Positions 10,227 to 21,000 of a stretch of DNA of 27,067 nt are shown piece by piece (position 1 is the stretch's first letter; every line of letters begins with the position of its first letter). A model generated the notes under the pieces. The model did not search any database. It saw only the letters and a list, made by a program, of their open reading frames with translations, and had not been told where the DNA came from. A program made the translations under genes and the position numbers. The stretch is taken from NCBI GenBank assembly GCA_001584585.1, contig LSYV01000023.1:1470513-1497579 (forward strand), written 5' to 3'. The stretch is from Gonium pectorale (lineage: Eukaryota; Chlorophyta; Chlorophyceae; Chlamydomonadales; Volvocaceae).

Positions 10227-10248
10227 GCACCTGCCCGACGGCAGGTGC
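10227..10248. other. Perfect 9-bp hairpin just after the gene 1 poly(A) signal
   Basis: gcacctgcc and ggcaggtgc are perfect inverted repeats separated by a 4-nt loop (cgac). The hairpin starts 15 nt after TGTAA, close to the expected cleavage site. It may aid 3'-end formation or simply be chance. Confidence 0.5.
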
Positions 10249-10933
10249 GACCGCGTGGCCTGGTGGTAAAAAATCGACCCCTTTGACACGGACTGTGCGT
10301 GGGACTGTGCCGTCGCTTGTCCTTCTTGCGCCGGCGCCGTGAACATTATGGGCCTTATTGCGCCGTTTGGGATAATGATGGGGCGCTGCCTTTCACGGGC
10401 CGAGCCAGCGCTCGCAGACCCGGAGCGCTGCCATCCAGGGTCCTGGGTACAGGGTTGCCATATTTGCTCGTGAACGTGTCTGCGCGTCTCGGGGTGGTCT
10501 TTGTTGGTTGGAGGTTTCGCCTTGGTGCCGCGTGAAGCCTCAAGCGGGACGGCATACTGCTAATCGCACGAACTCACGCCGTGCGTCTCTTTCCCTCGAC
10601 ACCTGAGTTAGGACTAAATATTTGCGTGTGCCGGGCTTCGCCTGCTTAAGCAACGACTCGGCGTGGGCCGCTGTGAGCTGTGAGTGGGCGAGGCACAACG
10701 CTGTGCACGCGCGCTGGGTTTCGGGGGCTGCGTGCGGGCGGGCATCTCCAATGCTTCATCTGCAGAAGATGGATGACGGCTAACTACAAGCGTTTGATCG
10801 GCGAGGACTCATACCTGCACAGACTTCCTGGCGTCGGGTGGTTTCCTCGGTAATGTCTCGAGGGGACGTGACAGGGAACGCTCCATATTGTGGGAATATG
10901 GGACGCGTCATACGGGATTTCGTAGGAGGGTGC

Positions 10934-10939
10934 TATAAA
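10934..10939 (+). promoter_or_regulatory. TATA-like box, possible promoter of gene 2
   Basis: tataaa occurs within gctataaatcaag, a locally less GC-rich stretch about 1.1 kb upstream of the first assigned codon of gene 2. If used, transcription would start near 10965 and the 5' UTR would be long or contain an intron. That fits the acceptor-like sequences (ttgttgcag, ggctgtacacag) seen at about 12040-12105. This is circumstantial. Confidence 0.3.
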
Positions 10940-11115
10940 TCAAGTATCAAACAACATGGCTCCTTGACCCTTGACTTGTTCGCTGAGGTCGTACAGCATT
11001 GCTGGTGGTTTGGGTCACATTGGTGTTCAATTGGAGGCGTTGATGGCGTTGTGCCGTACAGCTTGGTCGCTGCGGAGGGTCCACCACCCACCGCCCAGTG
11101 GTATCGTGCCGTTTA

Positions 11116-11307
11116 AGCATACGTTGCAGTGGGGCTGTTAAAGTGTGTCTTCTTCTGGCGTACGGTTGGTTACGCATGCACAGGCCGGTGGGTATGGGCC
11201 GGTGGTCCGGGTCAGCGACGGGCCATGTATCGGTGCTAATGAGGGCATGGCCAGCGCTGTGTGAAGTATACGTGGCGGTGGGGTTGTTATTGAGGTGTCT
11301 TCTTGTA
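11116..11307 (+). repeat. Imperfect direct repeat pair upstream of gene 2
   Basis: The stretch from 11116 to about 11156 (catacgttgcagtggggctg, then a gtgtcttcttct block) is echoed at about 11263-11307 (tatacgtggcggtggggttg, then a gtgtcttcttgt block). The offset is about 150 nt, with mismatches and small gaps. It may be the trace of an old local duplication. Confidence 0.45.
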
Positions 11308-11643
11308 CTATTGTGGAACTGTTACGCGCGCAACCCGTGGTTGTAGGCAGCCGTTATGAATCAGGCTCATTGGGTCGGCGTGCTCGTGCTTTGGCCCCAA
11401 AGGATGTGTTGGGGCGTGAGTGCCGTTCTTGGGAGGAGCGCGCGTGGCGAGCGGTGCAGCTGGAAAGATCTCCGTTCAACGCGCTCAAGCCCCTGCAACC
11501 CACAGCGATCCCGTGACTGGCCGGTGGCTCGACGCTAACTACCAAAATGGGGGGGGGGGGCGGGAAGGCAAACACCTAGCAGTGTTCCTAGGCACCGTAT
11601 ACTTCTTCAGGCCGCGACGAATATTGCAGCATGGCGTTCCTGT

Positions 11644-11949
11644 TCAGACAGAGATGCAGCCGACGACTATGTCCCAAGTTGGCAATGTAAGACGTTGAAA
11701 TCGTACGGCCCGTGACCGCCCTGAGGTCCCGAAGGCTGCGTTTGCACCAATGCATGACTTTGGGCTGCCAATGACATGATCAAAATCCTTGTGCCCCAAC
11801 GCCTTGAACCGCCACGACTGTGAGCTGTGGTCTTTGATCGTTATGTAGATAAAGCCATACGAAGCAAACTTAGCTATCGTGTTAGCGTCGACAGCGCTGC
11901 ATTGTCCGGCTGCGACGTGCCCAGCGTCCTTTTTGGGCCTCGAAGCCAA
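11644..11949 (-). CDS. Unidentified open frame of 101 codons in the intergenic region
   Basis: This minus-strand frame is read from an ATG at 11949-11947 to a stop at 11644. I do not recognise the product. It differs from most chance frames here in having balanced composition rather than Arg/Ala/Pro/Gly runs: examples are FASYGFIYITIKDHSSQSW and LGHKDFDHVIGSPKSC. The surrounding DNA is clearly less GC-rich than the kinase genes, as expected for a foreign or retroelement-derived segment. There is no visible domain, transmembrane segment or signal peptide. It could be an exon of an antisense gene, a transposon remnant, or chance. The plus-strand TATA-like box and the 5' end of gene 2 flank it. 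Confidence 0.2.
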   Translation of the reverse strand: MASRPKKDAGHVAAGQCSAVDANTIAKFASYGFIYITIKDHSSQSWRFKALGHKDFDHVIGSPKSCIGANAAFGTSGRSRAVRFQRLTLPTWDIVVGCISV

Positions 11950-12021
11950 AGCCTAAACGGATGTTAAATGGCTGCAAATAAGTGACGTTCGCCATGTACG
12001 TCTCCACACGTGACCCGCTGA

Positions 12022-15000
12022 ATGTTTCAGTCGGACAGTTCGTGTTGTTGCAGAGCGCCCTTGCGGCCTTGCCGCTGTCAACTGCTTTCTCTGGCTGTAC
12101 ACAGGACGAGTGAACACGCTAACGTCGGAGCTCACAACGGTGCTAGGACGGGTGCTGGGGAACACGTCAACGGTGAAGTCCCCAACGGACGCGCGCCTAA
12201 TGGCGAGCCGGCGTATGCCAAAAAGAGCGGAGACGTCGAAAAGGGCGAGGGCCCGGGCCTTTGGGTGCTCGGCGGGGCCACGACGGTGATGGACTACGCG
12301 CCGATGGGGGCTGCGCCGCCTGGGGGCGCGCTTCCTCCGTCCCCAACAGAGCCCCCGCCCGCGCTTGTCGACGGGGCTGACTCCAAAGCAACCGTCACGA
12401 CCGACCCGTCAGCGCCCCCCACCGGCACCCTGAACGTCACCACGGAGGGCGTGACCGTACTGAAGCCTGCATCGACGGCGCCGACCGCACCAAAGCGCAA
12501 GAACCTGGTCATGCGCTGCTTTTTGGGCATTGTGGAGGCGAGCAAGGTGCGCGGGTCGCACGCATGGCGGCCCCGCCCCCGTGAGCTTGGTGATCGGTGG
12601 GGTACAGCGGGTTGGGGTGGTTCGCGCTGGAGGGTCGGTGCGGAGGAGGGGGCGGGATCTGGGTGGCCCGTGCAGTCCAGGGGGCTGGTGCGCGCAGTCC
12701 GGTGGCTCTCGTGCCTCATGGGTGGTCCCGGTGCTCGTGTTGCACCCCGGGGGGCAGCCGTCCGCCGGGGCGGCCGTGCACTAGCGTCCGCCCCTGCTGC
12801 TGGCTGCCAGCGCATGCGGGTGAGCGGCAGCGGAGAAGGGAGATGGGTTGCGTCGCGGACATCAGAACGGGAGAGCTTGCGGCGGTCTTGGGGTGCGGGT
12901 GAGGGGCGAGGTGCACCAGGTCCGGTGCAGCAGGGCGTGGCTGCAGCACCCCGGACACGTGGATACCATTCACCCCTGCCAAGGCATCCAAGCGCCCCAT
13001 TCCCTTTTCCTCCGTCGCCCTCATGCCACGCTGCCTGCCCGACCGTTCCGCGCCCGACACCGACAGCCGGGTTCACGCCGGTTCCACCCCCGAAACCGCC
13101 ACACGCAGGACCTCGCGGGCACGGTCCGGCTGTTTCCCTCCACCCTCATCCCGCCCCTGGTGGTGTTCCTGCTGCTGTGCGGGCTGGGCGTCTGGGGCGT
13201 CATCGCGGCCGCCCGCTCGCATGTGGAGCAGCAGAAGGACGACGCGCGGAGTCGCGCTGTGGACGCGGCGACCGGCTTCCAGGCAAGTGCTAGGGATGAT
13301 GTCTTGGGATGAGCATGTGTTGGGAGTCCGTGAATAGCCAGGCCCGTCATGGGGTAGCGGCGGATGGTGGTGGCGGTGGTGGTTTTGCGGTGCAGGAGTG
13401 GATTGTCGGAGGAGCGCGTTAAGCACGGGATGGGGATGGTTTTGAGAGGTGGGAGGGGGCAAGGGCAGAGAGGGAGGCAAGGAAGCGTTTCGAGGGTCTC
13501 AACGATCTGGGTCAGGTCTGTGATGGGAGGCGCAAGGCAGCGCAGGTGGAGCGCGGAGGGCGCGGAGCCACCGCTCGCGCGCCAATGGGGCGAGCGGGAA
13601 TGGTGTCGATGCGATTGCGGCCGCAGCACCGACGCTGTTTCCCGTGCTCTGCACTCCCGTCCCCTGGGGGCGCCCGCAGATCCAGCTGCAACAGTCGTAC
13701 ACGCCGGGCCTGACGTTCACGCTGCTGGTGAAGCAGCGGCCCGATCTCGCGTACTGGATTCAAAACTACAACGACACCGCCATGGAGCTTATGAGCCGGG
13801 TGGGTCGCTGCCGGTGCTTCCGTGCCCCGAACTAGTCTGTGTGTTCCGGTTTAGTGTTTGGGGCAAAGGGCGAGTCACCGGCGGCGCTCGCGGCGGGCGC
13901 CCTACGTCCGCTCTACTGTGGCCTTCCCGTCCCATCCCTTTGGGAGCCGGCGGAACGAAGGCAAGAACGGCTTGGCTGCCGGACGGGCGAATGCTGCTGG
14001 CTTCGGAACGTATACATCAAACCCTTTTCCTCGCCCACCTCCCTCTCGGTACCATGCCGTATCGGTCATCGCTCGGCTTGCTCGCGGAATGCGCGGCGCC
14101 CCTCGCACCCGCGCCGACCTGGGCACCTGACCCCAGTGCCCGCGCCCGGTCCGGGCGTTCGACCTTTCCCCCCTCCTCCCTTTCGGCTCCGGCCGCACCC
14201 AGGCAGGGACCAAAGGCTCCATCCTGTATTTGCAAGCCGGCATGCATGCACGACAGCCGCCCACACCCCATAGGCCATAGCACGTGCGCATTCCCTGCCG
14301 GCCTGTGCTCTTGGCCCCGCCCCCTCTGACCTCGCTGCCGACCTCTCGCCCCGCTGACCCCTAGCCATGCCTCCTCGCTGCCGACCGCCCTGCCAGGTTC
14401 CGGCCAACTCGCTGTGGAACCTGCAGCTGCAGCCGTTTGCGCAGGTCATGATGATGTATCCGATGAGAAACCAGGACCTGCCCCAGGTCAACCCGCCGCG
14501 CGACCTGCTGGGAGGTGCGGCCGGGGCTCGGGCGGCGACGGTGGCTCAAGGAGGGCCGGGGGCAAACGCTAGAGGCTGGGGCCGGGGGGAGGGGGGTAAG
14601 GGGTGAAGCGGGGGTGTGTGACTTGGGGACGGTCGGTCGGGATGCCGGCATTCGCCGGGGGCAGGGGTGGGGGTTAAGGGGGGGGTGGATATGGGAGTGG
14701 TTATGGGTGAGCCCCTCCCTCCGCTCTTTTCTGAAGCCCCCCGCCCGCTTTGCCGACTGCGTTTCACAGATCCCACCCGCCGCGACGACATCCTGAGGAT
14801 CATCCGCAGCCGCAAGCCGTACGTCGTGGGGCCCGTGACCCTCAGCTACGGATCCGTCGGCGCCTTTGTACGGTACCCCATCTATGTCCGTGAGTCGGGC
14901 CCGGTCGCGAGGGGTTGCTTTTGTGCTTGCCGTCCCGGGCTGTCACGTGCGCATATCGTGGCGAGCGGAGCCGCTGAGCGACGGCGCTCGATACTTTGTG

Positions 15001-18000
15001 CACCCGTCGCGCAAGGTCGTCGCGGGTCTCGGACCGACCAGCATGCCGCACTCCCGGCCCCTGCACTGCCGCCGCAGCGGACGTGGACGCCAATGAGACC
15101 TTCAACTTCCAATACATCCACTCTGGCTACAACGGCACCAGGGGCCCGCTGCCCTACTCGGCCCTGCCCGCCAGCGTCCGCAACTGCGCAATCTGCTACA
15201 ACGCCACCACGAGGGAGAAGTGGTGCGTCCGCCGCCCTGCCTGGCACGGGGCAGGGGCCGGGGCGGCGTCGGGGTGCAGCGGTGCGGTTGACGGTGCATG
15301 CTGCGGCCTGCGGGGCAGCGGCCGGGGGCCGGGCGGAGTGGTAAAGGGTGGGGGGAAGAGGCAGGTGCATGTGGGCCCACGTGGGCGCGACCTGGCAGAC
15401 GGTGCCCTGGACATTCATTCAACAGGCACACGTCCAGCCGTCCCGTCGGTGCAGCGCGGCCGCTTCCGCGCCCAGGCCTTGCTCCTAACCGCCGCCGCCA
15501 CCGCCGCTGGTCTGCAGTCTTATTTAGAGCCCCTGGGTGGCTGGGTCCCGCGCTCACCATCCTCCGGCCCTGTCCCTCTCTCGGCCCCGCGGACTGAGTA
15601 CCGCAACCCCCTCTCTCCGCGACAGGTGGGGCCTGATGACCGTGCTCGTCAACTACGACGCCGTCACGCAGGGCGAGGACGCGTACCTGGCCAACCTGCG
15701 CAAGCTTGTGAGTCCCGCGGCCCCTCGCGCAGACCGACCCACCACTCATGGGTCGGCGCTGTGCACCCGCTGGCAGGGAGCCGATTTCGGGGCTTCGTCT
15801 CAGCCTGATGGCGGACGTTCGCTCCATCCAACAGCGCCTGTTCCCTCCCCACTCCGCCGTCCGTTAGGGAAAACATCCATCTTGCATGCTTGCTTGTTCC
15901 GCTTGCCGCCGGTTGAGCCATCACCAGCTTACCTAATCCACGCAACCCCTCGCCCTGGAGAATGCGGCAAGGGTGCGTTCTCGTCAACCGTTTACTTCTG
16001 AACCTTCACCTTCACCGTCGCCCCACCTTGCCCGCTCCTCGCTGCCCCGCACCTGCAGGGCTACAACTACGCCCTGGTCCGGCCGGTTAACGCAACGTAT
16101 GAGCAGACCATCGCGCAGGTGGGGTCCTCCACCCTCAAGGACGTGGACTCGGTGACGGTGGAGATGAAGGTCTTCGAGAGCTTGTGGCTGCTGCGGGTAA
16201 GCCGGGCGGGCGGGTAAGCCGGGGGCGGGTAGCGGCGGCGGTAGCGGCGGCGGGTAGCGGCGGCGGGTAGCGGCGGCGGTAGCGGCGGGCGGTAGCGGCG
16301 GGCGGGTAAGCCGGGCGGGCGGGTAAGCCGGGCGGGCGGGTAAGCCGGGCGGGCGGGTAAGCCGGGCGGGCGGGTAAGCCGGGCGGGCGGGGAACGGAGC
16401 CCTTGCTGCGCGCAGGCGCACATGGGTGTGCGCTTGCTGGTACCGGGCACCGGCACAATGCGGTTGGCAAGCCGCAGTTGCTTTGTCGGGGGCTGAATGG
16501 GCGACCCGGACAGCGCCATGCGCGCCGTGGTGCTCAATCCCTGCCCAAATTAGTGGCGACGGAGGCGATCCAGCCGTCCGCGAGCGGACTCCCCTGCCGG
16601 AGCCCCTGATGCGCATGGGGGCGGCAGCCAACCGTCCGCACGGCGGCCCCTCGGCGGCAAGGTGCTGGGACGGCGGCCCACGATGTGCCCTCCATGTCTT
16701 TGTAGCCGTCCTGCGAGCGAGGCTGTTTGGCCCAACCCGTGTGCGGGCTCAAAGCACGAGGATCCCACACAAGCTTGGTGGCACCACCGAGGCATCCGTG
16801 TGTCGATTGCACATCGCCCCTCCGACACCGGCCGCTTGCGCCCACAAGGCGCCCCAGAGCGCGCTGCAGCTGCGGGGCCAGTGGCCATCCGCGCCGTGGC
16901 CCGCGCCCGCCCGCAACCCAGCCTCGCGGCCCCATGCTCCTCCCTGAGCCCACTGCCCACCAGGCGCTCTCCTCCACTCCCCCGCGATCCCCGCCCTCAG
17001 GTGGCCCCCTCCGGCGGCTTCGGGCCCTCCTGGCGAGCGCCCCTCATCGCGGCCGTGGTCATCATCGCCTTCGTGATCTCGGGCCTGCTCTTCTTCTCCG
17101 TGGCCTCATTCCGCCGCCAGCGACTGCTGCTGCAGGAGACAGTGGTGCGTACGCGGGCGCACTCGTGGCGTTGCGTCGCGCCTTGTCCGGTGGTCAGGCT
17201 TGCCTGGATAGGGGGGGGCCGGGGCGCGATGGGTGGCGTAGGAGCACCGAAAGCGGCGTGGCGCTGCACTGCTTGACGGGCGCCGTGCTACTGCCCGCAT
17301 TACCAGACGACCGTTGGCGCACAGCCCTTCCCGGACTGAGGCTGTGCCTGCGCTCCTTGCCTTCAAGCCTCTCGGCCGGGAGCCATGCACCCCAAGCCGA
17401 CATAGCCGAACACCTTGCAACCCTCTACCCCTCTCCTCCACCCTTGAGTGCTCATCAGTCGCTATGCTCTCCCCTACCCCGCGCCCCAAACGCTGCTCGC
17501 GCCCAGCCCGTTGATGTGCATACCCTTTCTCCTTCAACCTTCCGCGCCCCAGGCCGCCAACCACAACCTGGCGGAGACCACCAAGCGGCTCGAGGAGGAG
17601 AAGGTGCGACCGACGTCGCTCGAGGCATACGGCGGCACCCCGCCACCCCTCACGGCACGGCGGATTGCAGGTTGAGCAGACGCGAGTTGCCTCGTCGGCA
17701 CACAGTGGCCCGCGCCTCCCATTCACCCCATGCGGCCGTCGCTCGCCCCCCTCTCCTCCCTACACAGGAGCGCATGGACGTGCTGCTCGTACGGCAGTAC
17801 GACCTGCTGCGATGCCTGGACGCCAACCGCGGCGACCACAAGGGCGGCGGCTCGGGCGGCTCGAGCGACTCGGTGGGCTCATCTAAGAAGGCCATGATGG
17901 GTGAGTGGTGGTGGTGCTGGCGGCGACGGGGGCCTGTACCGGGTGCGCACGTGTTTTCGCACCTCACATGCGCACACGCACACGCATATGGAACGTAAGC

Positions 18001-21000
18001 ACGACCCTCGCGTCTGGCGTGCGGGCAAGCGAGCAAACCTCGTTTCCGTCAGAATCAACTCGATCCATCTCTGCGTCAAACCCCCTTGCAGTCCAGAGCC
18101 GAACCCCAATCTCTTCGCCCTTTCGCCTTACCCTCTTGCCCGTCCTCATCAACCCTGTGTCCTCGACCTCCCATTACCGCCCGCGAGCTGCCCTCTCCCC
18201 ACCTCGCCCCTTCCCCCCGCAGCCCGCATCGAGGACGCCCGGCGTTCGCTCAACGTGGCCAAGGCCTCCGTGGAGGACCCCATCCAGGTGTTCGAGGTGC
18301 TGGGGGCGGGCGCGGTAAGTGGCCTGCGGAAGGACAGAGCGGCACGGGGAGGGGGCGAGGGGCGCAGAATGGGGCGGGGGAAGGGGCATGGGATGCGAGG
18401 GGAGGGTAGGCACGCTACAAGTGCTACAAGCTGCTCCTTTCCTTCCACTCGAGCGGAGCAGCGGGGCCGGGGGGGGATGGTGGGTGAGCGGGATGGCGCA
18501 GGGTGGAGGTACGGGCATGGAATGGCCGGCACAGAGGTGGAGCTTGCAGCGCAGTGGCCGCTGGACCGCACCCTGCGCCGCTGCTGTATGCGCCTGCGCA
18601 GGGCTCCACTCTGCAGCCGTTCGCGCCCCTGCTCCCCGCAGTTCGGCAAGGTGCAGAAAGGCCTGTGGCGCGGCACTGTTGTTGCCGTGAAGACCATGAT
18701 CCTGCCCGCCAACATGAGCGGCCAGGAGAAGCGCGAGAAGATGGCGGTCATGGAGGCCGCCATCAGCAGCAGCCTGGTGCACCCCAACATCGGTGCGCCG
18801 GGAGGGGTGGGGAGGGGGTGGCGGCAGAGGGGCCAAGGGGGCAAGGGGGGCGGGGCTGGAACCTGGTGAGGGAAGGCGTCAGCGATGGGAGTGAGTCCAC
18901 TCACGTATGTTTCTAGCCACCCCGGCGCGTGGCGCCTGCCCCCTGGCTCAACGGCCCATGCCTGGCGTCTGCCGTTTGGCCGCACGCTGGACGCATTCGA
19001 CCGCTCCTCTCCCGACCTGCCCCTACTGGCCCGCCCGACCCTTCTGCGCCCGCCCCTCCCTCCCCTCTGCCTGCAGTCACGACCTACACCTACTTCATCC
19101 GGCCCTACCACGAGCCCAGCCACGACGGGGTGCAGAACATGATGGCATCGCAGGGGTGCGTGCCTGCCTGGCTGGCTGGCTGGCTGGGCGGAGGGCACAC
19201 GGGCCGAGGCAGGAGGGGCACTGGACCTTGCACACTGGAAGGATTTGACAGCACGTCTCTGTGACGCCGCCCACCGGTCGCCGTTTGCCCATCGTGCCTG
19301 GCGGCGCCCCCGCAGCCCCGGCCGCCCTCCGGCCGCATGGCAGAGCGCACTTGTGCGCCGGCTTCGGACGCGGGTTGCGCCTCACGCCCGGCTGCCCTCT
19401 GCGTGCGCTAGGCCGAGGCCCCGGCTGCCCTCTGCGTGCGCTGGGCCGAGGCCCCGGCTGCGCCTGGTCGGTCATGCGATGCGCGCCCCCTGGCTAGGCA
19501 TGTCCCGAGTCTTCCATTTAGCCTACTCCGTCCACCCCTTGGTCCACCCACCGGTTGCGAGACCGGTCAGAGGCCGGAGGGCGCGCGCCCCATCCCCTCC
19601 ACACCTCCCTTTGCCCCGCCTGCGCCCGCAGCACCCCGACCACCGACCACAAGAACTCGCTCACCGGCAACAGCGGCGCCTCAGAGGCAACCATCCACAG
19701 CTATGAGGTGTGGCATCGACTCGGCGCGGCGCGGGCAACGGCCGGGGGAAGCGGCGCGGCGGGGCGGCACCCATTGGGGGGTAGGGCATGGGGGCCGCGG
19801 CTGCTGCTGTTGCTGCTGACGTCGGCGTTGTAGGCGGTACATGGCTATGGCACGGCCTCTCTGGTACACTGCAATGCTGGAGCATATCGGATTGCGGGTG
19901 CAGAGCGGTCTGCAGTCTGCTCACTCATCATTGACGTCGACCTATTGGCTATTGCCGGTCGCTTACAACTCCACCAAGACCGCCGTTACTCACTCTACCG
20001 AGTATGCGATTGGGTGTCCGCGACGCGACCCGTTTCCCCTTCTTTATTCCCCCCGACCGGGCTCCTCTCGCCAGGTCCGGCTGGTGCTCGAGTTTTGCGA
20101 CAAGGGCTCGCTCAAGGACGCGCTGGACCAGCACGCTTTCATGCAGGGTGGGCAGGGTGCCTCGGAGGAGTGGAGGGGAGGTGGGAGGGAGAAGAGGCCG
20201 CGGGAGGTGGGCAGGGGGGATTCTAGAGGCCCGTGCGGAAAGACGGCCGACGCTCTGGGCCTGGGGGGCAGTTTCGTGCAGGGGGAGGGCAGGGTGGGCG
20301 TTTGAGGAACCCAATCTGCGGTTGGTCCCTCCCCCCATTCTATAACCCACCGCGCGGCGCCGCCCTCGCAACAGGTGGCGCCTTCAACCTGGCGGCCATG
20401 CTGGAGACTGCATCCGACATCGCCAAGGCCATGGTGCACATGCACGCGGCCAACGTGCTGCACTCGGGTGAGCCGCCGGCCTGACTGACCCGTGGGTCGC
20501 GTTTCATGGGCACTCTGGTAAGCCGCCGCGCAGCCCCGCGCCAATCCCTGCCACAGGCAGTCCTTTCAGCCACGCAGCAGTGTCAGCGCGCCATGGTCCC
20601 GCCATGGTCACGAAGCGCAACGAGCACACGAGCAGCTCTGAAGCGGTCTCGCGTACAGAGGGCACAGCGGCTGCACGCCCTGGTGCTGGATAGGGTTTCC
20701 AAGGAGTTCACCCCTTTGTAACGGTTCTTTTGAAGCGCCCCTTCCCCATGCTCGCCCGCCGCCCACGCTCGTGCCCCCATGCGCAGACCTGAAGGCCCGC
20801 AACATCATGCTCAAGAGCTGCGGCGCCGAGGGCCGCGGCGTGGTGGCCAAGGTGGCTGACTTCGGGCTGTCCACCCGCATGGAGCACGCGGAGACGCACC
20901 TCAGCAGCTGCTTTCAGGGCACCCTAACGCACATGGCGCCGGTGGGGCGGGGCGGCGGGCAGGGCGGCGGGGACGAGGGCAAGGCTGGGATACGGTTCTA

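Larger units (their letters stand above)
9792..12021. other. Intergenic region between the tandem paralogs
   Basis: This holds the 3' UTR of gene 1 up to about 10225 (TGTAA at 10207), a 70-nt direct repeat (9965-10080), a hairpin (10227-10248), a TATA-like box (10934-10939), an imperfect repeat pair (about 11116 and 11263), a poly-G run near 11547-11560, and a less GC-rich stretch from about 11570 to 11990 with an unidentified minus-strand open frame (11644-11949). The 5' UTR and any untranslated first exon of gene 2 must lie in its right part. No other gene is convincing. Confidence 0.55.

Noticed and set aside
12294..13076. 260-codon minus-strand frame across exon 1 and intron 1 of gene 2
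   Set aside because: It overlaps the well-supported first exon of gene 2 in antisense, is Pro/Ser/Arg-rich, and has no recognisable domain.
16100..16500. G-rich array considered as a CRISPR or a coding Gly/Pro repeat
   Set aside because: The units are contiguous 17-mers without spacers, begin at the splice donor, and sit in an intron of a eukaryotic gene.
16984..17998. Plus-strand frame from 16727 that runs through exons 9-11 of gene 2 in other frames
   Set aside because: It reads TM2 and coiled-coil exons out of phase and passes through introns with clear GT and AG borders. The phase-consistent spliced model is better.
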